Shown: positions 17,032-28,543 of the stretch, one piece after another
How the letters are laid out: each line of letters begins with the position of its first letter
How positions within the stretch are numbered: the stretch's first letter is position 1
NCBI RefSeq assembly: GCF_004011865.1
Contig: NZ_RKLP01000001.1
Span: forward strand, 248,001-312,000
From: Prescottella agglutinans
GTDB taxonomy: Bacteria > Actinomycetota > Actinomycetes > Mycobacteriales > Mycobacteriaceae
Direction: 5' to 3'
DNA: 64,000 nucleotides
Made by a program: the position numbers and the translations under genes
Notes under the pieces: generated by a model
Told to the model about the DNA's origin: nothing
Databases searched by the model: none
Seen by the model: the letters and a program-made list of their open reading frames with translations, nothing else

Positions 17032-19062
17032 CTAGAGGCCGGACTGCCGGTCGCGGCGCGCGAGTTCGGCGAACATCGCGTTGTGCGCGGCGAGGTCGGC
17101 GTCGTCGTCACGCTCGGCGGCGCGGTCCACCCGCTTCGCGGTCTTCTCGTCGCTGCGCGACCACTGCACCAGCAGCGCCAGCATGATGATCACGAGCGGC
17201 ATCTCGCCGGTGGCCCACGCGATGGACCCGCCGAGTTGCTGGTCGCGCAGCAGGTCGTCGTTCCAGCCCAGGCCCAGCGACCGGTAGAACTGGCCGCCCA
17301 TGATCTCGCCCATGCTCATCAGCGCGATACCGAAGAAGGCGTGGAACGGCAGGGACCCGAAGACCACACCCAGCTTCGTGATGGGCTGCAGGTTCCGCGG
17401 CGACGGATCGACGCCGATGACGACCCAGTAGAACAGGTAGCCGCTGAGGATGAAGTGCAGGTTCATCAGCAGGTGGGCCGCATGGCTGTCGACGGACGCG
17501 CTGAAGATGCCGCCCAGGTACAGCGCGTAGAAGCCGCCGACGAAGAGCACCGCCGCGACGAGCGGGTGGGTCAGGAAGCGCGAGATCGGGCTGTGCAGGA
17601 AGCTCAACAGCCACTCGCGCGGACCGGGGACACCGTCCTTGCCGGCGGGCTTCAAGGCGCGCAGCGCGAGGGTGAACGGCGCACCGAGCACCAGCAGCAC
17701 CGGCGCCAGCATCGACAGCGCCATGTGGGCACCCATGTGGACGCTGAACACCGCCGGGGCGTACCGCCCGACACCCGACGACGTGGCGATGAGCAGGACG
17801 AGGCAGCCGGAGAACCACGCGATGGAGCGCCCGACCGGCCACGCGTCGCCGCGCTTGCGCAGCGTGCGCAGACCCGCGATGTACAGGACCGCGAGGACGA
17901 TCGCCGCGGTGCCGAAGATCAGGTCGAACCGCCAGTCCAGGACCAGGCGGGCGAAGGTCGGCGGGCCGTCCAGGTTGTAGCCCAGTTCCACCTCGGTGAG
18001 CGTGGGCAGCGACGACGGCGGCGGGGGCGGTGTCCGGCCGAGGCCGACCGCGATGCCGATCGTCGCCGCGAACACCAGCGCCTCGACGCCGGCGAACCGG
18101 ATCAGCGCCCCGCGGGACTCGGGGTTCGCGGCGAGGGCCGGGAGCGCCCGGCGGCGCTGGAAGAACCCGAACACGCCGAGCACGACGAGGGCGACCACCT
18201 TCGCGACGATCAGGCGGCCGTAGGTGGTGGTGAACAGGTCGTCGAGAGGCATGCGGACGAGGGCGTTGATCACGCCGCTCAGCGCCATCGCGACGAAGCA
18301 GATCGTGGCGACGAACGAGAACCGCTTGGCCGCGACGTCGGTGTGGGCGCCGCGCCGGCGGGCGTGCGCGAGGAGCGCGAACAGGCCGCCGGCCCAGAAG
18401 GCGGCGCCGACCAGGTGCCAGATCAGGCTGTTGGTCGCGACGTCGTGGGAACCACCCGACGACGAGTGTCCCGTCAGGGCGATCGGCATCATGGTGGCGA
18501 TGCCGAGGACCAGTAGGAACGGCGTCCAGGACCAGCGCAGCGCCAGTCGGGTCACCACGGCGAGGACGAGGGCGAGGCCGGCGGTCCACGCCCACGCGAC
18601 GGCGTTCTCCACCTGTCCGATCGCGGACCACAGGTTGTCTGGCTTGATCGCCTCCGAGAACGGCTGACCGGAGGTGTCCGACAGGGTCAGCGGCACCAGG
18701 AGCACCGCGCACAGCGCCCACACGAACGCCGCGTGCGACGCGGTGCGGACCGCGCGGTAGCCGTCGACGTCGAGCACGCCGGTCTTCTGCGGCGGCACCA
18801 TGAACGCCGCGAACAGCAGCGAGCCGATCGCGATGACGGCCGCGATCTCACTGACCGCGCGGACGGCGGGCAGTCCGTACGTCGTGAACGGGCCCGGGTC
18901 GGGGATGCCCATGAGCACGAGCGCCTGGGACGCCGACAGGGCCACGACCAGCGCGGCGACCAGCCCCGCGAGGACACCGCTGACCGCGTAGACGACGCCG
19001 GATCCGGCACGGGAGGACGGAACGGGAGCGCGCTCGGACTGCTCTCGCAGGGGTGTTGCCAT
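17032..19062 (-). CDS. CopD-CtaG fusion membrane protein (Rv0102-like)
   Basis: This roughly 676-residue polytopic protein has an N-terminal CopD-like copper-resistance domain (about 40-350, eight or so helices, with GHSSSGGSHDVATNSLIWH). A C-terminal caa3-type CtaG domain (about 385-640) has repeated His in SVHMGAHMAL, DSHAAHLLMNLHF and LPFHAFFG. Such fusions in mycobacteria are placed in copper handling and cytochrome oxidase assembly. A GTG at 19068 could add two residues. It is next to the CODH cluster, whose active site needs copper, but it faces away across a 17-bp gap and could be read from the same transcript. Confidence 0.8.
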   Translation of the reverse strand: MATPLREQSERAPVPSSRAGSGVVYAVSGVLAGLVAALVVALSASQALVLMGIPDPGPFTTYGLPAVRAVSEIAAVIAIGSLLFAAFMVPPQKTGVLDVDGYRAVRTASHAAFVWALCAVLLVPLTLSDTSGQPFSEAIKPDNLWSAIGQVENAVAWAWTAGLALVLAVVTRLALRWSWTPFLLVLGIATMMPIALTGHSSSGGSHDVATNSLIWHLVGAAFWAGGLFALLAHARRRGAHTDVAAKRFSFVATICFVAMALSGVINALVRMPLDDLFTTTYGRLIVAKVVALVVLGVFGFFQRRRALPALAANPESRGALIRFAGVEALVFAATIGIAVGLGRTPPPPPSSLPTLTEVELGYNLDGPPTFARLVLDWRFDLIFGTAAIVLAVLYIAGLRTLRKRGDAWPVGRSIAWFSGCLVLLIATSSGVGRYAPAVFSVHMGAHMALSMLAPVLLVLGAPFTLALRALKPAGKDGVPGPREWLLSFLHSPISRFLTHPLVAAVLFVGGFYALYLGGIFSASVDSHAAHLLMNLHFILSGYLFYWVVIGVDPSPRNLQPITKLGVVFGSLPFHAFFGIALMSMGEIMGGQFYRSLGLGWNDDLLRDQQLGGSIAWATGEMPLVIIMLALLVQWSRSDEKTAKRVDRAAERDDDADLAAHNAMFAELARRDRQSGL

Positions 19063-19079
19063 GCCCACCAGCGTAGGAC

Positions 19080-20342
19080 CTACGACATCGTGTCGGACTC
19101 AGGCCTCACCCAGTCCGGCCCTTCCGGGGCGCGGGCGCCGCGACCGACGATCGTCAGCATCTCGCCGAGCGTCGCGACCGAGTGGGCGGACAGGAAGTCG
19201 TCGCAGTACGGCAGCGCCGCCGACATCGACCCGGCGACCGGCTCGAAACCCGGTGTGGCCGCGCGGGGATTGAGCCACACCACCCGGTGGGCCCGACGAC
19301 GGATGCGGGCGACCGCACGGGCGAGGTCGGCCGGCGGATCGCTGTCCCAGCCGTCGGACGCGATGAGCACCACGGCGCCACGCAGCACGGTGCCGTGTGA
19401 CGAGGCCAACAGGGCGGCGAGGCTGCCGGCGATGTGGGTGCCGCCGAATCGGTCCACGACACGCTCGTTGGCGCGCGCCACCGCGACGTCGGCGCTGCGG
19501 TGCGCGAGCACCGACGTCAGGCGGGTCAGCCGGGTGGAGAACGCGAAGACCTCCGCGTCGTTGCCGGTGCCGCGGACCACGGCGGCACGCATGAGGTGCA
19601 GGTAGACGTCCGCGTATCCCCGCATCGAGCGGCTCACGTCGCACACCAGCACGATCCGCCGCCGCCGCACCCGCGGGCGGCACCGGACGAGGCGGATCGG
19701 TTCGAGCCCCGTCCCCCGCGCCCGGCGCATCGTGGCGCGCAGGTCCACCCGCCCGTGCCGGTGCGGTTCGCGGCGGCGGCTGCGCCGGGTCGGCCAGTGC
19801 GGCCGGGCCTGCTCGAGCCATCGTCCGAGCAGCCGCAGGTCCTCGTCGCGGAACTCGCCGAACGACTGGTCCGCGATCGCCTCGAGCGGGCTCGGCAGCC
19901 GCAACGTGACGCGGACGGCTTCGGCGTCGCCCTGCTCGCAGGAGTCGGCGACCGCCACGTCCCGCGTCACCCACGGCGGGGCCGCCCGCGCCCCGACCGA
20001 GCCCGCCGGGGCGGCAGCGTCGTCGGGCCCGCGCCGATCGACGCGGCCCACCGGATCCGCCGCCCGGGCGGCCGGGTCGAGTCGGAGCACCGCCTCGTCG
20101 AACACCGACGCGAACACCGCGTCGAAGCGCTCGAGGTCGCCGCGGCGCCCGACGAGGGTGACGCGGGCCGTCCAGTACAGCCGGGTCCGTCCGGTGGGGG
20201 GCAGCACCCGCAGCGCCTCGGTGAACCGGGCCGCGCCGCTCGCAGAGACCGCGACGCCGGATTCCCGTGCCCGCCCGACGAGCGCGACCGCGAACGCCGC
20301 GAGGTCGACGCCGCGCAGCAACGCCGCGGACGGGACGGTCAC
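19080..20342 (-). CDS. coxE: CoxE-type von Willebrand A protein, CODH maturation
   Basis: This 420-residue protein has a CoxE-like N-terminal region and a VWA domain with the MIDAS motif DVSRSM near residue 230, followed by GGTHIAGSL and IASDGWDSD. The GTG at 20342 overlaps the coxG stop by GTGA. VWA proteins of this group work with the MoxR-type ATPase CoxD as a chaperone pair. In Oligotropha, cox maturation genes are needed to complete the Mo-Cu centre. It is the last gene of the cox operon before the CopD-CtaG gene. Confidence 0.85.
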   Translation of the reverse strand: MTVPSAALLRGVDLAAFAVALVGRARESGVAVSASGAARFTEALRVLPPTGRTRLYWTARVTLVGRRGDLERFDAVFASVFDEAVLRLDPAARAADPVGRVDRRGPDDAAAPAGSVGARAAPPWVTRDVAVADSCEQGDAEAVRVTLRLPSPLEAIADQSFGEFRDEDLRLLGRWLEQARPHWPTRRSRRREPHRHGRVDLRATMRRARGTGLEPIRLVRCRPRVRRRRIVLVCDVSRSMRGYADVYLHLMRAAVVRGTGNDAEVFAFSTRLTRLTSVLAHRSADVAVARANERVVDRFGGTHIAGSLAALLASSHGTVLRGAVVLIASDGWDSDPPADLARAVARIRRRAHRVVWLNPRAATPGFEPVAGSMSAALPYCDDFLSAHSVATLGEMLTIVGRGARAPEGPDWVRPESDTMS

Positions 20343-21013
20343 CGGCGCCGGGCCCGCAGCACGACGAACACCACGACGGCGGCGACGATCGCGGCGAGCA
20401 GCGGTGCGACCCGCCGCGCAACGGAACCGCCCGCCAGTTCGATCAGGTCGATCGGCTCGGGTTCCGGCACCGTCCCCGCCGACAGCGGTGCCGGGGCCAC
20501 GACGGCCATGACCGGGGGCCCGGCGCCCTCGCGACCTGCGGCGCTCTCGGGGCTCTCGGCCGCTGCTCCGGTCGCCAATCGGTCCTCGAGCGAGGCCGCG
20601 AACTGTCTCATGAGCTTCGTGGAGACCTGCTGGATCATTCCGCTGCCGAACTGGGCCAGCTTCCCGACGACCTTCATGTCCGTGTCGACGGTCACCCGGG
20701 TGGCCCCGCCGCCGGACTCGTGCAGGCGGGCGGTGATCGTCGCCGACGCGTTGCCGCTGCCCCGCTTCTCCCGACCGCGGGCGTCGATCACGGCGGTGCG
20801 CGACTGCTCGTCCCTCTCGACGAACGAGGCCCGGCCGGCGAACTCGCTCGTCACCGGCCCCACCTTGATCTTCACGGTGCCCAGGTAGTCGTCGCCCTCC
20901 CGTCCGGTCATCTGCGCGCCCGGCAGCAGCGGCGCGATGCCCTCGAGGTCGGTGAGCACCTCCCACGCGCGGTCGATGGGCGCGTCGACCGTGAACTCGT
21001 CTGCGATCTTCAT
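20339..21013 (-). CDS. coxG: CoxG-type SRPBCC protein with C-terminal membrane anchor
   Basis: This 224-residue protein has an SRPBCC/CoxG domain at residues 1-150 (DEFTVDAPIDRAWEVLTD, LLPGAQMTG, then the GSGMIQQVSTKLMRQFAASLE helix). A Pro/Ala linker and a single C-terminal membrane helix (about 198-219) end in RARRR. In Oligotropha, CoxG is proposed to tether CODH to the membrane, and the tail anchor here fits that. RBS AAAGGG precedes ATG 21013. It is coupled to coxE by GTGA and lies 14 bp after coxD. Confidence 0.85.
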   Translation of the reverse strand: MKIADEFTVDAPIDRAWEVLTDLEGIAPLLPGAQMTGREGDDYLGTVKIKVGPVTSEFAGRASFVERDEQSRTAVIDARGREKRGSGNASATITARLHESGGGATRVTVDTDMKVVGKLAQFGSGMIQQVSTKLMRQFAASLEDRLATGAAAESPESAAGREGAGPPVMAVVAPAPLSAGTVPEPEPIDLIELAGGSVARRVAPLLAAIVAAVVVFVVLRARRR

Positions 21014-21027
21014 CGTCGTCCCTTTCG

Positions 21028-21927
21028 TCAGGTTGCCCCACTCGCCAGGTAGTCGCCGACGGCGTCCGCCAGCACGGTGCGGTCGTCAGGGGTCTTCGCG
21101 ATGGCGCCGAGGCTCGCGAGCGCGTCGGACGACGCCAGCTCGGCGGCGCCGAGCGCCGCCAGCGCGGACACCCAGTCGATGGCCTCCGCGATCCCCGGTG
21201 GCTTGTCGAGATCGAGCGACCGCGCCGACGCGACGAAGTCGGTGACGCTCGCGATCAGCGCGGTGGCGGCACCCGGCACGGTCCGGCGCAGGATCGCGGC
21301 GGCGCGCTCGGGTGCCGGGTAGTCGATCCAGTGGTAGAGGCAGCGTCGGCGCAGCGCGTCGTGCAGGTCGCGGCTGCGGTTCGACGTCAGGACCACGATC
21401 GGGGCGCGCTCGGCGACGAACGTGCCGAGTTCCGGCACCGTCACCGACGACTCGCCGAGGAACTCGAGCAGCAGCGCCTCGAATTCGTCGTCGGCGCGGT
21501 CGATCTCGTCGATCAGCAGCACCGGAGGCAGCGGGCCGCGGTGCCGCACGCACCGCAGGATCGGACGTTCCTGCAGGAACTGCTCGGCGAACAGGTCCGC
21601 CTCCTGCAGCCGTTCGCCGCGAGCCTCGGACAGCCGCACCGCGAGCAGTTGGCGCTGGTAGTTCCAGTCGTACAGGGCCTCGTCCGCGCCCAGGCCCTCG
21701 TAGCACTGCAGGCGCACGAGTTCGGTGCCGAGCGCCGCGGCGAGCGCCTTCGCGGCCGTCGTCTTCCCCACCCCGGGCTCGCCCTCGAGCAGCAGCGGCC
21801 GGCCCAGTCGCAGCGCCAGGAACAGCGCCGTGGCGGTGCCCTCGTCGAGCAGGTAGTCCTGCACGTCGAACCGTCGGGTCAGCTCGTCGACGTCGGCGAA
21901 GTACGCATCCACGGCCGACCCGGTCAC
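21028..21927 (-). CDS. coxD: CoxD-type MoxR AAA+ ATPase
   Basis: This 299-residue MoxR-class ATPase has Walker A GEPGVGKTT at 49-57, a Walker B region in PPVLLIDEIDRAD, sensor TSNRSRDLHDALRRR, and a C-terminal lid. GTG 21927 overlaps the stop of the MobA-like gene (GTGA). In Oligotropha, CoxD is an ATPase that helps insert sulfur and copper into the Mo centre of CODH. Its neighbours coxG and coxE, the VWA partner, support the same role. Confidence 0.88.
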   Translation of the reverse strand: MTGSAVDAYFADVDELTRRFDVQDYLLDEGTATALFLALRLGRPLLLEGEPGVGKTTAAKALAAALGTELVRLQCYEGLGADEALYDWNYQRQLLAVRLSEARGERLQEADLFAEQFLQERPILRCVRHRGPLPPVLLIDEIDRADDEFEALLLEFLGESSVTVPELGTFVAERAPIVVLTSNRSRDLHDALRRRCLYHWIDYPAPERAAAILRRTVPGAATALIASVTDFVASARSLDLDKPPGIAEAIDWVSALAALGAAELASSDALASLGAIAKTPDDRTVLADAVGDYLASGAT

Positions 21928-22520
21928 GACGCGTCCCGATCCTGGTCCTGGTCGAGCAGGGCCCGGTACCCGTCCCACGTGTCGACGTCGAGCGGGATGC
22001 GTTCGTCGACCGGGACCTCGAACACGTCGATGTCCGCGCGGTCGAACAGCTTCCACACCGCCTTGTCGCCGACGAGCGCGTCCAGGTCACCGAACACGCT
22101 GCGCCCCAACCACAGCGGATGGCCGGGACCGTCCACGTAGCGGCACATCCCGATGTTCTCCATCGCACCGCGCGCCACCAGGTCCCGCACCGTCCACGGC
22201 GTCACCCCGGGCTGGTCCCCCAGCAGCAGCACGAGGCCGGCGGAGAGCGGGTCGACCTCGCGCATCGCCGCCCGCACCGACGCCGAGCACCCGCTGCCGG
22301 CGTCGGCGCAGTGGACGACGGTGCAGCCGCGGAGGTCGACGAGGTCCTCGATCGCCTCGGCGGATCCGGGCACCGTCACCAGCAGTTGACGGAACCGGCA
22401 GGCCCGGGCCACTGCGAGGGTCGCGTCCAGCAGCGTCGCGCCGCGGTACGGCAGCAGTTGCTTGGGCCGCCCCAGCCGCCGCGACCCGCCCGCGGCCAGC
22501 ACCAACCCGGTCACGAACAT
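21924..22520 (-). CDS. MobA/MocA-like molybdopterin nucleotidyltransferase
   Basis: This 198-residue NTP-transferase has the family start LVLAAGGSRRLGRPKQLLPY (residues about 6-25) and LLGDQPGVTPWTVRDL. This is the MocA type that adds CMP to molybdopterin. CODH uses the dinucleotide form of the cofactor (MCD), so a dedicated cytidylyltransferase inside the cox operon is logical. It overlaps the XdhC-TRASH gene by 10 bp and coxD by 4 bp. Nucleotide preference (CTP or GTP) is inferred from context. Confidence 0.8.
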   Translation of the reverse strand: MFVTGLVLAAGGSRRLGRPKQLLPYRGATLLDATLAVARACRFRQLLVTVPGSAEAIEDLVDLRGCTVVHCADAGSGCSASVRAAMREVDPLSAGLVLLLGDQPGVTPWTVRDLVARGAMENIGMCRYVDGPGHPLWLGRSVFGDLDALVGDKAVWKLFDRADIDVFEVPVDERIPLDVDTWDGYRALLDQDQDRDAS

Positions 22521-23404
22521 CGCGCACGCTCCTTCTCGTAGGCGCGGCGGCACCCGGGCGCGCAGAACCAGTAGTCCTCCCCGTCGATCTGCAGGTGCGG
22601 GGTGTCGTCGTCGACGATGACGGTCATGCCGCACACCGGGTCGATCACCGTCAACCGTTCGATCTCGGATTCCGCTGCGCCCGTGGAGGTTCGCTCCGCC
22701 AGATCCTCGACGCGGATCTCGTGGACCAGCTCCGCGAGGATCGCCAGCGCGATCTCGGCGGGCGTGCGCGCGCCGATCGCGAGTCCGGCCGGGGTGTGCA
22801 CGACGCCGCGTTCGGCGGCACCCAGCGCGAGTTCGTCGAGGATCGCCGCCCCGCGCACCCGACTGGCGACCAGACCGACGTACCCGGCGCCCGCGTCCAG
22901 CGCCTCCCGGACCGCGCCCGGTTCGTCGCCACCGAGGCTGGCCACGACCACCGCGCACTCACCCTCGCTCGGCGTGGCCCCGCGCCGGACGTCGAGGTCG
23001 AGCGTCCCGGCCAGGTGCGCGACGGCGTCGGCGACCGGGCTCTCCCCGACCACCCGGACGATCGGGGCCGGCAGGCACGGCTGCAGGAAGATCTCCATCG
23101 CCCCACCGGACAGGCAGGGGTTGACCATGATCCGGGCGCCGGACACCTCGGGGTAGTCGGGTCCGCCGCCGGGCAGGATCCGCAGCAGCACACTCTCCCC
23201 CGCCTCGAGCGCGTCGGTCGCCGCCTGCCGCACCGAGTTCTGGGCGCAGTGACCGCCGACGAAGCCCTCGATCGTGCCGTCCGGCAACACGATTGCGCCG
23301 TCGCCGGGCGACGACGACGTCGGCTGCTGGGCGCGGACCACCGTCGCGCGCACGTAGGGGCGCCGCTCACCGGTCAACTGGGCGGCGCGCGCAGCGAGGT
23401 CCAT
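22511..23404 (-). CDS. XdhC/CoxF-family Mo-cofactor factor with C-terminal YHS/TRASH domain
   Basis: The 297-residue protein has an XdhC_CoxI N-terminal block (GAIVLPDGTIEGFVGGHCAQ) and a Rossmann-like middle region with LAIGARTPAEIALAILAEL. The last 45 residues form a YHS/TRASH domain: DPVCGM, then YWFCAPGCRRAY, with Cys258, Cys281 and Cys285 in C-x22-C-x3-C spacing. XdhC-type proteins bind and sulfurate the Mo cofactor, and TRASH domains bind copper and other soft metals. ATG 23404 is preferred over 23410 because AAGGAG is then 6 bp upstream. The fusion may deliver copper for the Mo-Cu centre. Confidence 0.8.
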   Translation of the reverse strand: MDLAARAAQLTGERRPYVRATVVRAQQPTSSSPGDGAIVLPDGTIEGFVGGHCAQNSVRQAATDALEAGESVLLRILPGGGPDYPEVSGARIMVNPCLSGGAMEIFLQPCLPAPIVRVVGESPVADAVAHLAGTLDLDVRRGATPSEGECAVVVASLGGDEPGAVREALDAGAGYVGLVASRVRGAAILDELALGAAERGVVHTPAGLAIGARTPAEIALAILAELVHEIRVEDLAERTSTGAAESEIERLTVIDPVCGMTVIVDDDTPHLQIDGEDYWFCAPGCRRAYEKERARCS

Positions 23405-23417
23405 TCGCATCTCCTTC

Positions 23418-25816
<2,399 letters not shown>

Positions 25817-25820
<4 letters not shown>

Positions 25821-26314
25821 GTCGTTCCTCCCGTCGTGACGGTGTCGGTGGTCGCCCCGCCGTGCTCGGCGGCCCACCGGACCGAGCGGACGATCGTGGT
25901 GTAACCGGTGCAGCGGCAGATCTGGCCGGAGATGGCCTCGCGGATGGTCTGCTCGTCGGGGTCCGGGTCGCGGTCGAGCAGGGCGCGGGCGGTGATCATC
26001 ATCCCGGGTGTGCAGAATCCGCACTGCAGTCCGTGGCACTGCATGAAGCCTTCCTGCACGGGGTCCAGGACACCGTCAGCCGCCAACCCTTCCACGGTGC
26101 GCACGTCGCGTCCGCCGGCCATGACCGCCAGCATCGTGCACGACTTCACCGGTTCGCCGTCCACCGACACCACGCACGTCCCGCAGTTGCTGGTGTCGCA
26201 GCCCCAGTGGGTTCCGGTGAGCCCCAGCCGGTCTCGCAGGAAGTGCACTAGCAGCATGCGCGGTTCGACGTCCTCGGTCACCTCGGTGCCGTTGACCGTC
26301 ATCGTCACCTGCAT
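25817..26314 (-). CDS. coxS: carbon monoxide dehydrogenase small (2Fe-2S) subunit
   Basis: This 165-residue protein has two [2Fe-2S] sites. The plant-type site has Cys39, Cys44, Cys47 and Cys59 (GCDTSNCGTC). The alpha-helical site has Cys98, Cys101, Cys133 and Cys135 (CGFCTPG, ICRCTGY). It passes electrons from the Mo-Cu centre to the FAD subunit. Start ATG 26314 is 1 bp after the coxM stop, and coxL overlaps its end. Order coxM-coxS-coxL is the standard CODH arrangement. Confidence 0.95.
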
Positions 26315-26315
26315 C

Positions 26316-27209
26316 TCACGTCTCCGTTCGTGTGGCTGCGGCCCGGTCGGCGGCGGTGCGCAGCGAGCGCACGGTCAGTTCGGCGGCGAGGTGCCGCTTG
26401 TAGGCGGCGGTGCCGCGCGGGTCGGTGACCGGTTCGCACGCCTGCCCGGCGAGTTCACCGGCCCGCCGGAACGTCTCCTCGGTGGCCGGTCGGCCACGCA
26501 GGAACTCGCCGATCGCGGCCACCTGCTCGGCGTCCGGTTCCACCGCGGTGAGCCCGACGGTGGCCCCACCGATCCGGTCGCCGTCCAGCCACAGCGCGGC
26601 ACCCGCGGCGGCGATGGCCCAGTCCCCCACGCGCCGTTCCACTTTCGTGTAGGCGCTCGATCCGCCCTGCCCCCGCGGTATCCGGACCTCGATCAGGATC
26701 TCGTTGCCGCGCACCACGGTCTCGTACGGCCCGACCAGGAAGTCCGCCATCGGCACCTCGCGCACGCCGGTCGGCCCGCGGATGACGCACACGGCACCGA
26801 CCACCGAGCACACCGTCGTCAGGTCCTCCGCCGGATCGGCCTGGCACAGCGAGCCGCCGATGGTGCCGCGGTTACGGACCACCGGGTCGGCGATCACCTT
26901 CTCGGCGTCCCGGAAGATCGGGAACACCGCAGCCAGGTCGTCGGACTCGAGGATCTGACGGTGCCGGACCATCGCGCCGATACGTACCCCGTCTGCGCCG
27001 TTCACGTCCACGTCGATGTGGCCGAGTTCGTCGACGAGGTCGTTGATGTCGATGAGGTACTCGGGGTTGGCCAGGCGCAGCTTCATCATCGGCAGCAGGC
27101 TGTGCCCGCCGGCGACGACCCGCGCCTCGTCCCCCAGGCGGTCGAGCAGTGCGATGGCGTTCTCGACGTCGGTGGCGCGCTCGTATTCGAACAGTCCCGG
27201 AACCTGCAT
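26316..27209 (-). CDS. coxM: carbon monoxide dehydrogenase medium (FAD) subunit
   Basis: This 297-residue FAD-binding subunit has AGGHS at 33-37 and TIGGS in RNRGTIGGSLCQADPAEDL, the two conserved FAD motifs of CoxM. The ATG at 27209 follows GAGGAG. The gene is preceded by a 108-bp gap from the xdhC gene, so it may be transcribed from its own promoter or with xdhC. Its product takes electrons from CoxS and hands them to the respiratory chain. Confidence 0.93.
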   Translation of the reverse strand: MQVPGLFEYERATDVENAIALLDRLGDEARVVAGGHSLLPMMKLRLANPEYLIDINDLVDELGHIDVDVNGADGVRIGAMVRHRQILESDDLAAVFPIFRDAEKVIADPVVRNRGTIGGSLCQADPAEDLTTVCSVVGAVCVIRGPTGVREVPMADFLVGPYETVVRGNEILIEVRIPRGQGGSSAYTKVERRVGDWAIAAAGAALWLDGDRIGGATVGLTAVEPDAEQVAAIGEFLRGRPATEETFRRAGELAGQACEPVTDPRGTAAYKRHLAAELTVRSLRTAADRAAATRTET

Positions 27210-27317
27210 GTGGCACTCCTCACAGAGCGGGATGGTTACAGCGTGTGCCCCTCCGGTCGCGGGCGTCAAGCACGATTCAGCGATCACTTGATCGCGGTGC
27301 CGACTCGTCCGTCGTGA

Positions 27318-28454
27318 TCATCCGGATTGTTCGTGGTGGATACGTCCGTGCAGGTCACGCAGGGGTCGACCGTGACCGCCCCATGTGTGCGCGATGATCT
27401 CGGCGGCGATCGAGACCGCGGTCTCCTCCGGGGTGCGGGCACCGAGGTCGAGCCCGATCGGGCTCGACAGCCGGGACAGTTCGGCGTCGGTGAGCCCGGC
27501 CTCGCGCAGCCGGGCGAGCCGATCCAGGTGGGTGCGCTCGGACCCCATCGCTCCCACGTACCCCACCTCAGGCAGCCGCAGCGCGACCTCGAGCAGCGGG
27601 ACGTCGAACTTGGGGTCGTGGGTGAGCACGCAGATCACCGTGCGGCCGTCGATCGCGCCGGCCTGGGCCTGCCCCGCCAGGTATCGGTGCGGCCAGTCGA
27701 CGATCACCTCGTCGGCGGTCGGGAACCGATTCGCGGTCGCGAACACCGGCCGCGCGTCGCACACGGTGACGCGGTAGCCGAGGAAGGCGCCCTGCCGCGC
27801 GACCGCGGCCGCGAAGTCGATCGCGCCGAACACCAGCATCCGCGGCGGCGGCGCGTGGCTCGCGACGAACACCCGCAGGCCCTGACCGCGGCGCTGCCCG
27901 TCCGGGCCGTACTCGAGCACCGCGGTCCGGCCCGCCGCGAGCAGGCCGCGCCCGTCGTCGGTGACGGCTTGGTCGGCGCGGGCCGAGCCGAGCGTTCCGC
28001 TCGTCGCGTCGGGGCGGATGACAAGGTGGCGGCCGACGCGGCCACCGTCCGTCCGATCGGTGTCCTCGACGACGGTGGCCACCGCGACCGGCCGCCGCTC
28101 CTCGATGTCGGCGGCGACCGCATCGAGATCCGGGAAGGTGCGGCGCGAGACCGGTTCGACGAACACGTCGAGGATGCCGCCGCACGTGAGCCCCACCGCG
28201 AACGCGTCCTCGTCACTCACGCCGTACCGCTCGAGGACCGGGTCGCCCGTCGCCACGACCTCCGAGGCCAACTCGTAGACGGCGCCCTCCACGCATCCGC
28301 CCGACACCGAACCGGCGACCCGACCGTCCGGCGCGACCACCATCGCCGCTCCCGGGTCGCGCGGCGCGGACCGGAAAGTCGCCACGACGGTGCCCAGTCC
28401 GGCGGTGCCGCCGGACCGCCAGACTTCGAGCAGATCGGACAAGACGTCGCGCAT
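27318..28454 (-). CDS. XdhC/CoxI-family molybdenum cofactor maturation factor
   Basis: This 378-residue protein has the full XdhC layout: an N-terminal XdhC_CoxI domain (GTVVATFRSAPRDPGAAMVV, SVSGGCVEGAVYELA) and a C-terminal Rossmann domain (MLVFGAIDFAAAVARQ, YVGAMGSERTHLDRL, IGLDLGARTPEETAVSIAAE). It differs from the shorter TRASH-bearing paralogue in the same cluster. Such proteins bind the Mo cofactor and help its sulfuration and insertion. ATG 28454 follows GGAGG. First gene of the leftward cox block, divergent from LysR. Confidence 0.85.
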   Translation of the reverse strand: MRDVLSDLLEVWRSGGTAGLGTVVATFRSAPRDPGAAMVVAPDGRVAGSVSGGCVEGAVYELASEVVATGDPVLERYGVSDEDAFAVGLTCGGILDVFVEPVSRRTFPDLDAVAADIEERRPVAVATVVEDTDRTDGGRVGRHLVIRPDATSGTLGSARADQAVTDDGRGLLAAGRTAVLEYGPDGQRRGQGLRVFVASHAPPPRMLVFGAIDFAAAVARQGAFLGYRVTVCDARPVFATANRFPTADEVIVDWPHRYLAGQAQAGAIDGRTVICVLTHDPKFDVPLLEVALRLPEVGYVGAMGSERTHLDRLARLREAGLTDAELSRLSSPIGLDLGARTPEETAVSIAAEIIAHTWGGHGRPLRDLHGRIHHEQSG

Positions 28455-28543
28455 CGCCTCAGCCTCCAGCTCCGGCCGTCGCCGCTGGTGAGACCGGGTC
28501 ATTCGCGGGTTGCGGGCGGGGACGCCGTCGTAGGCTCGGAGGC

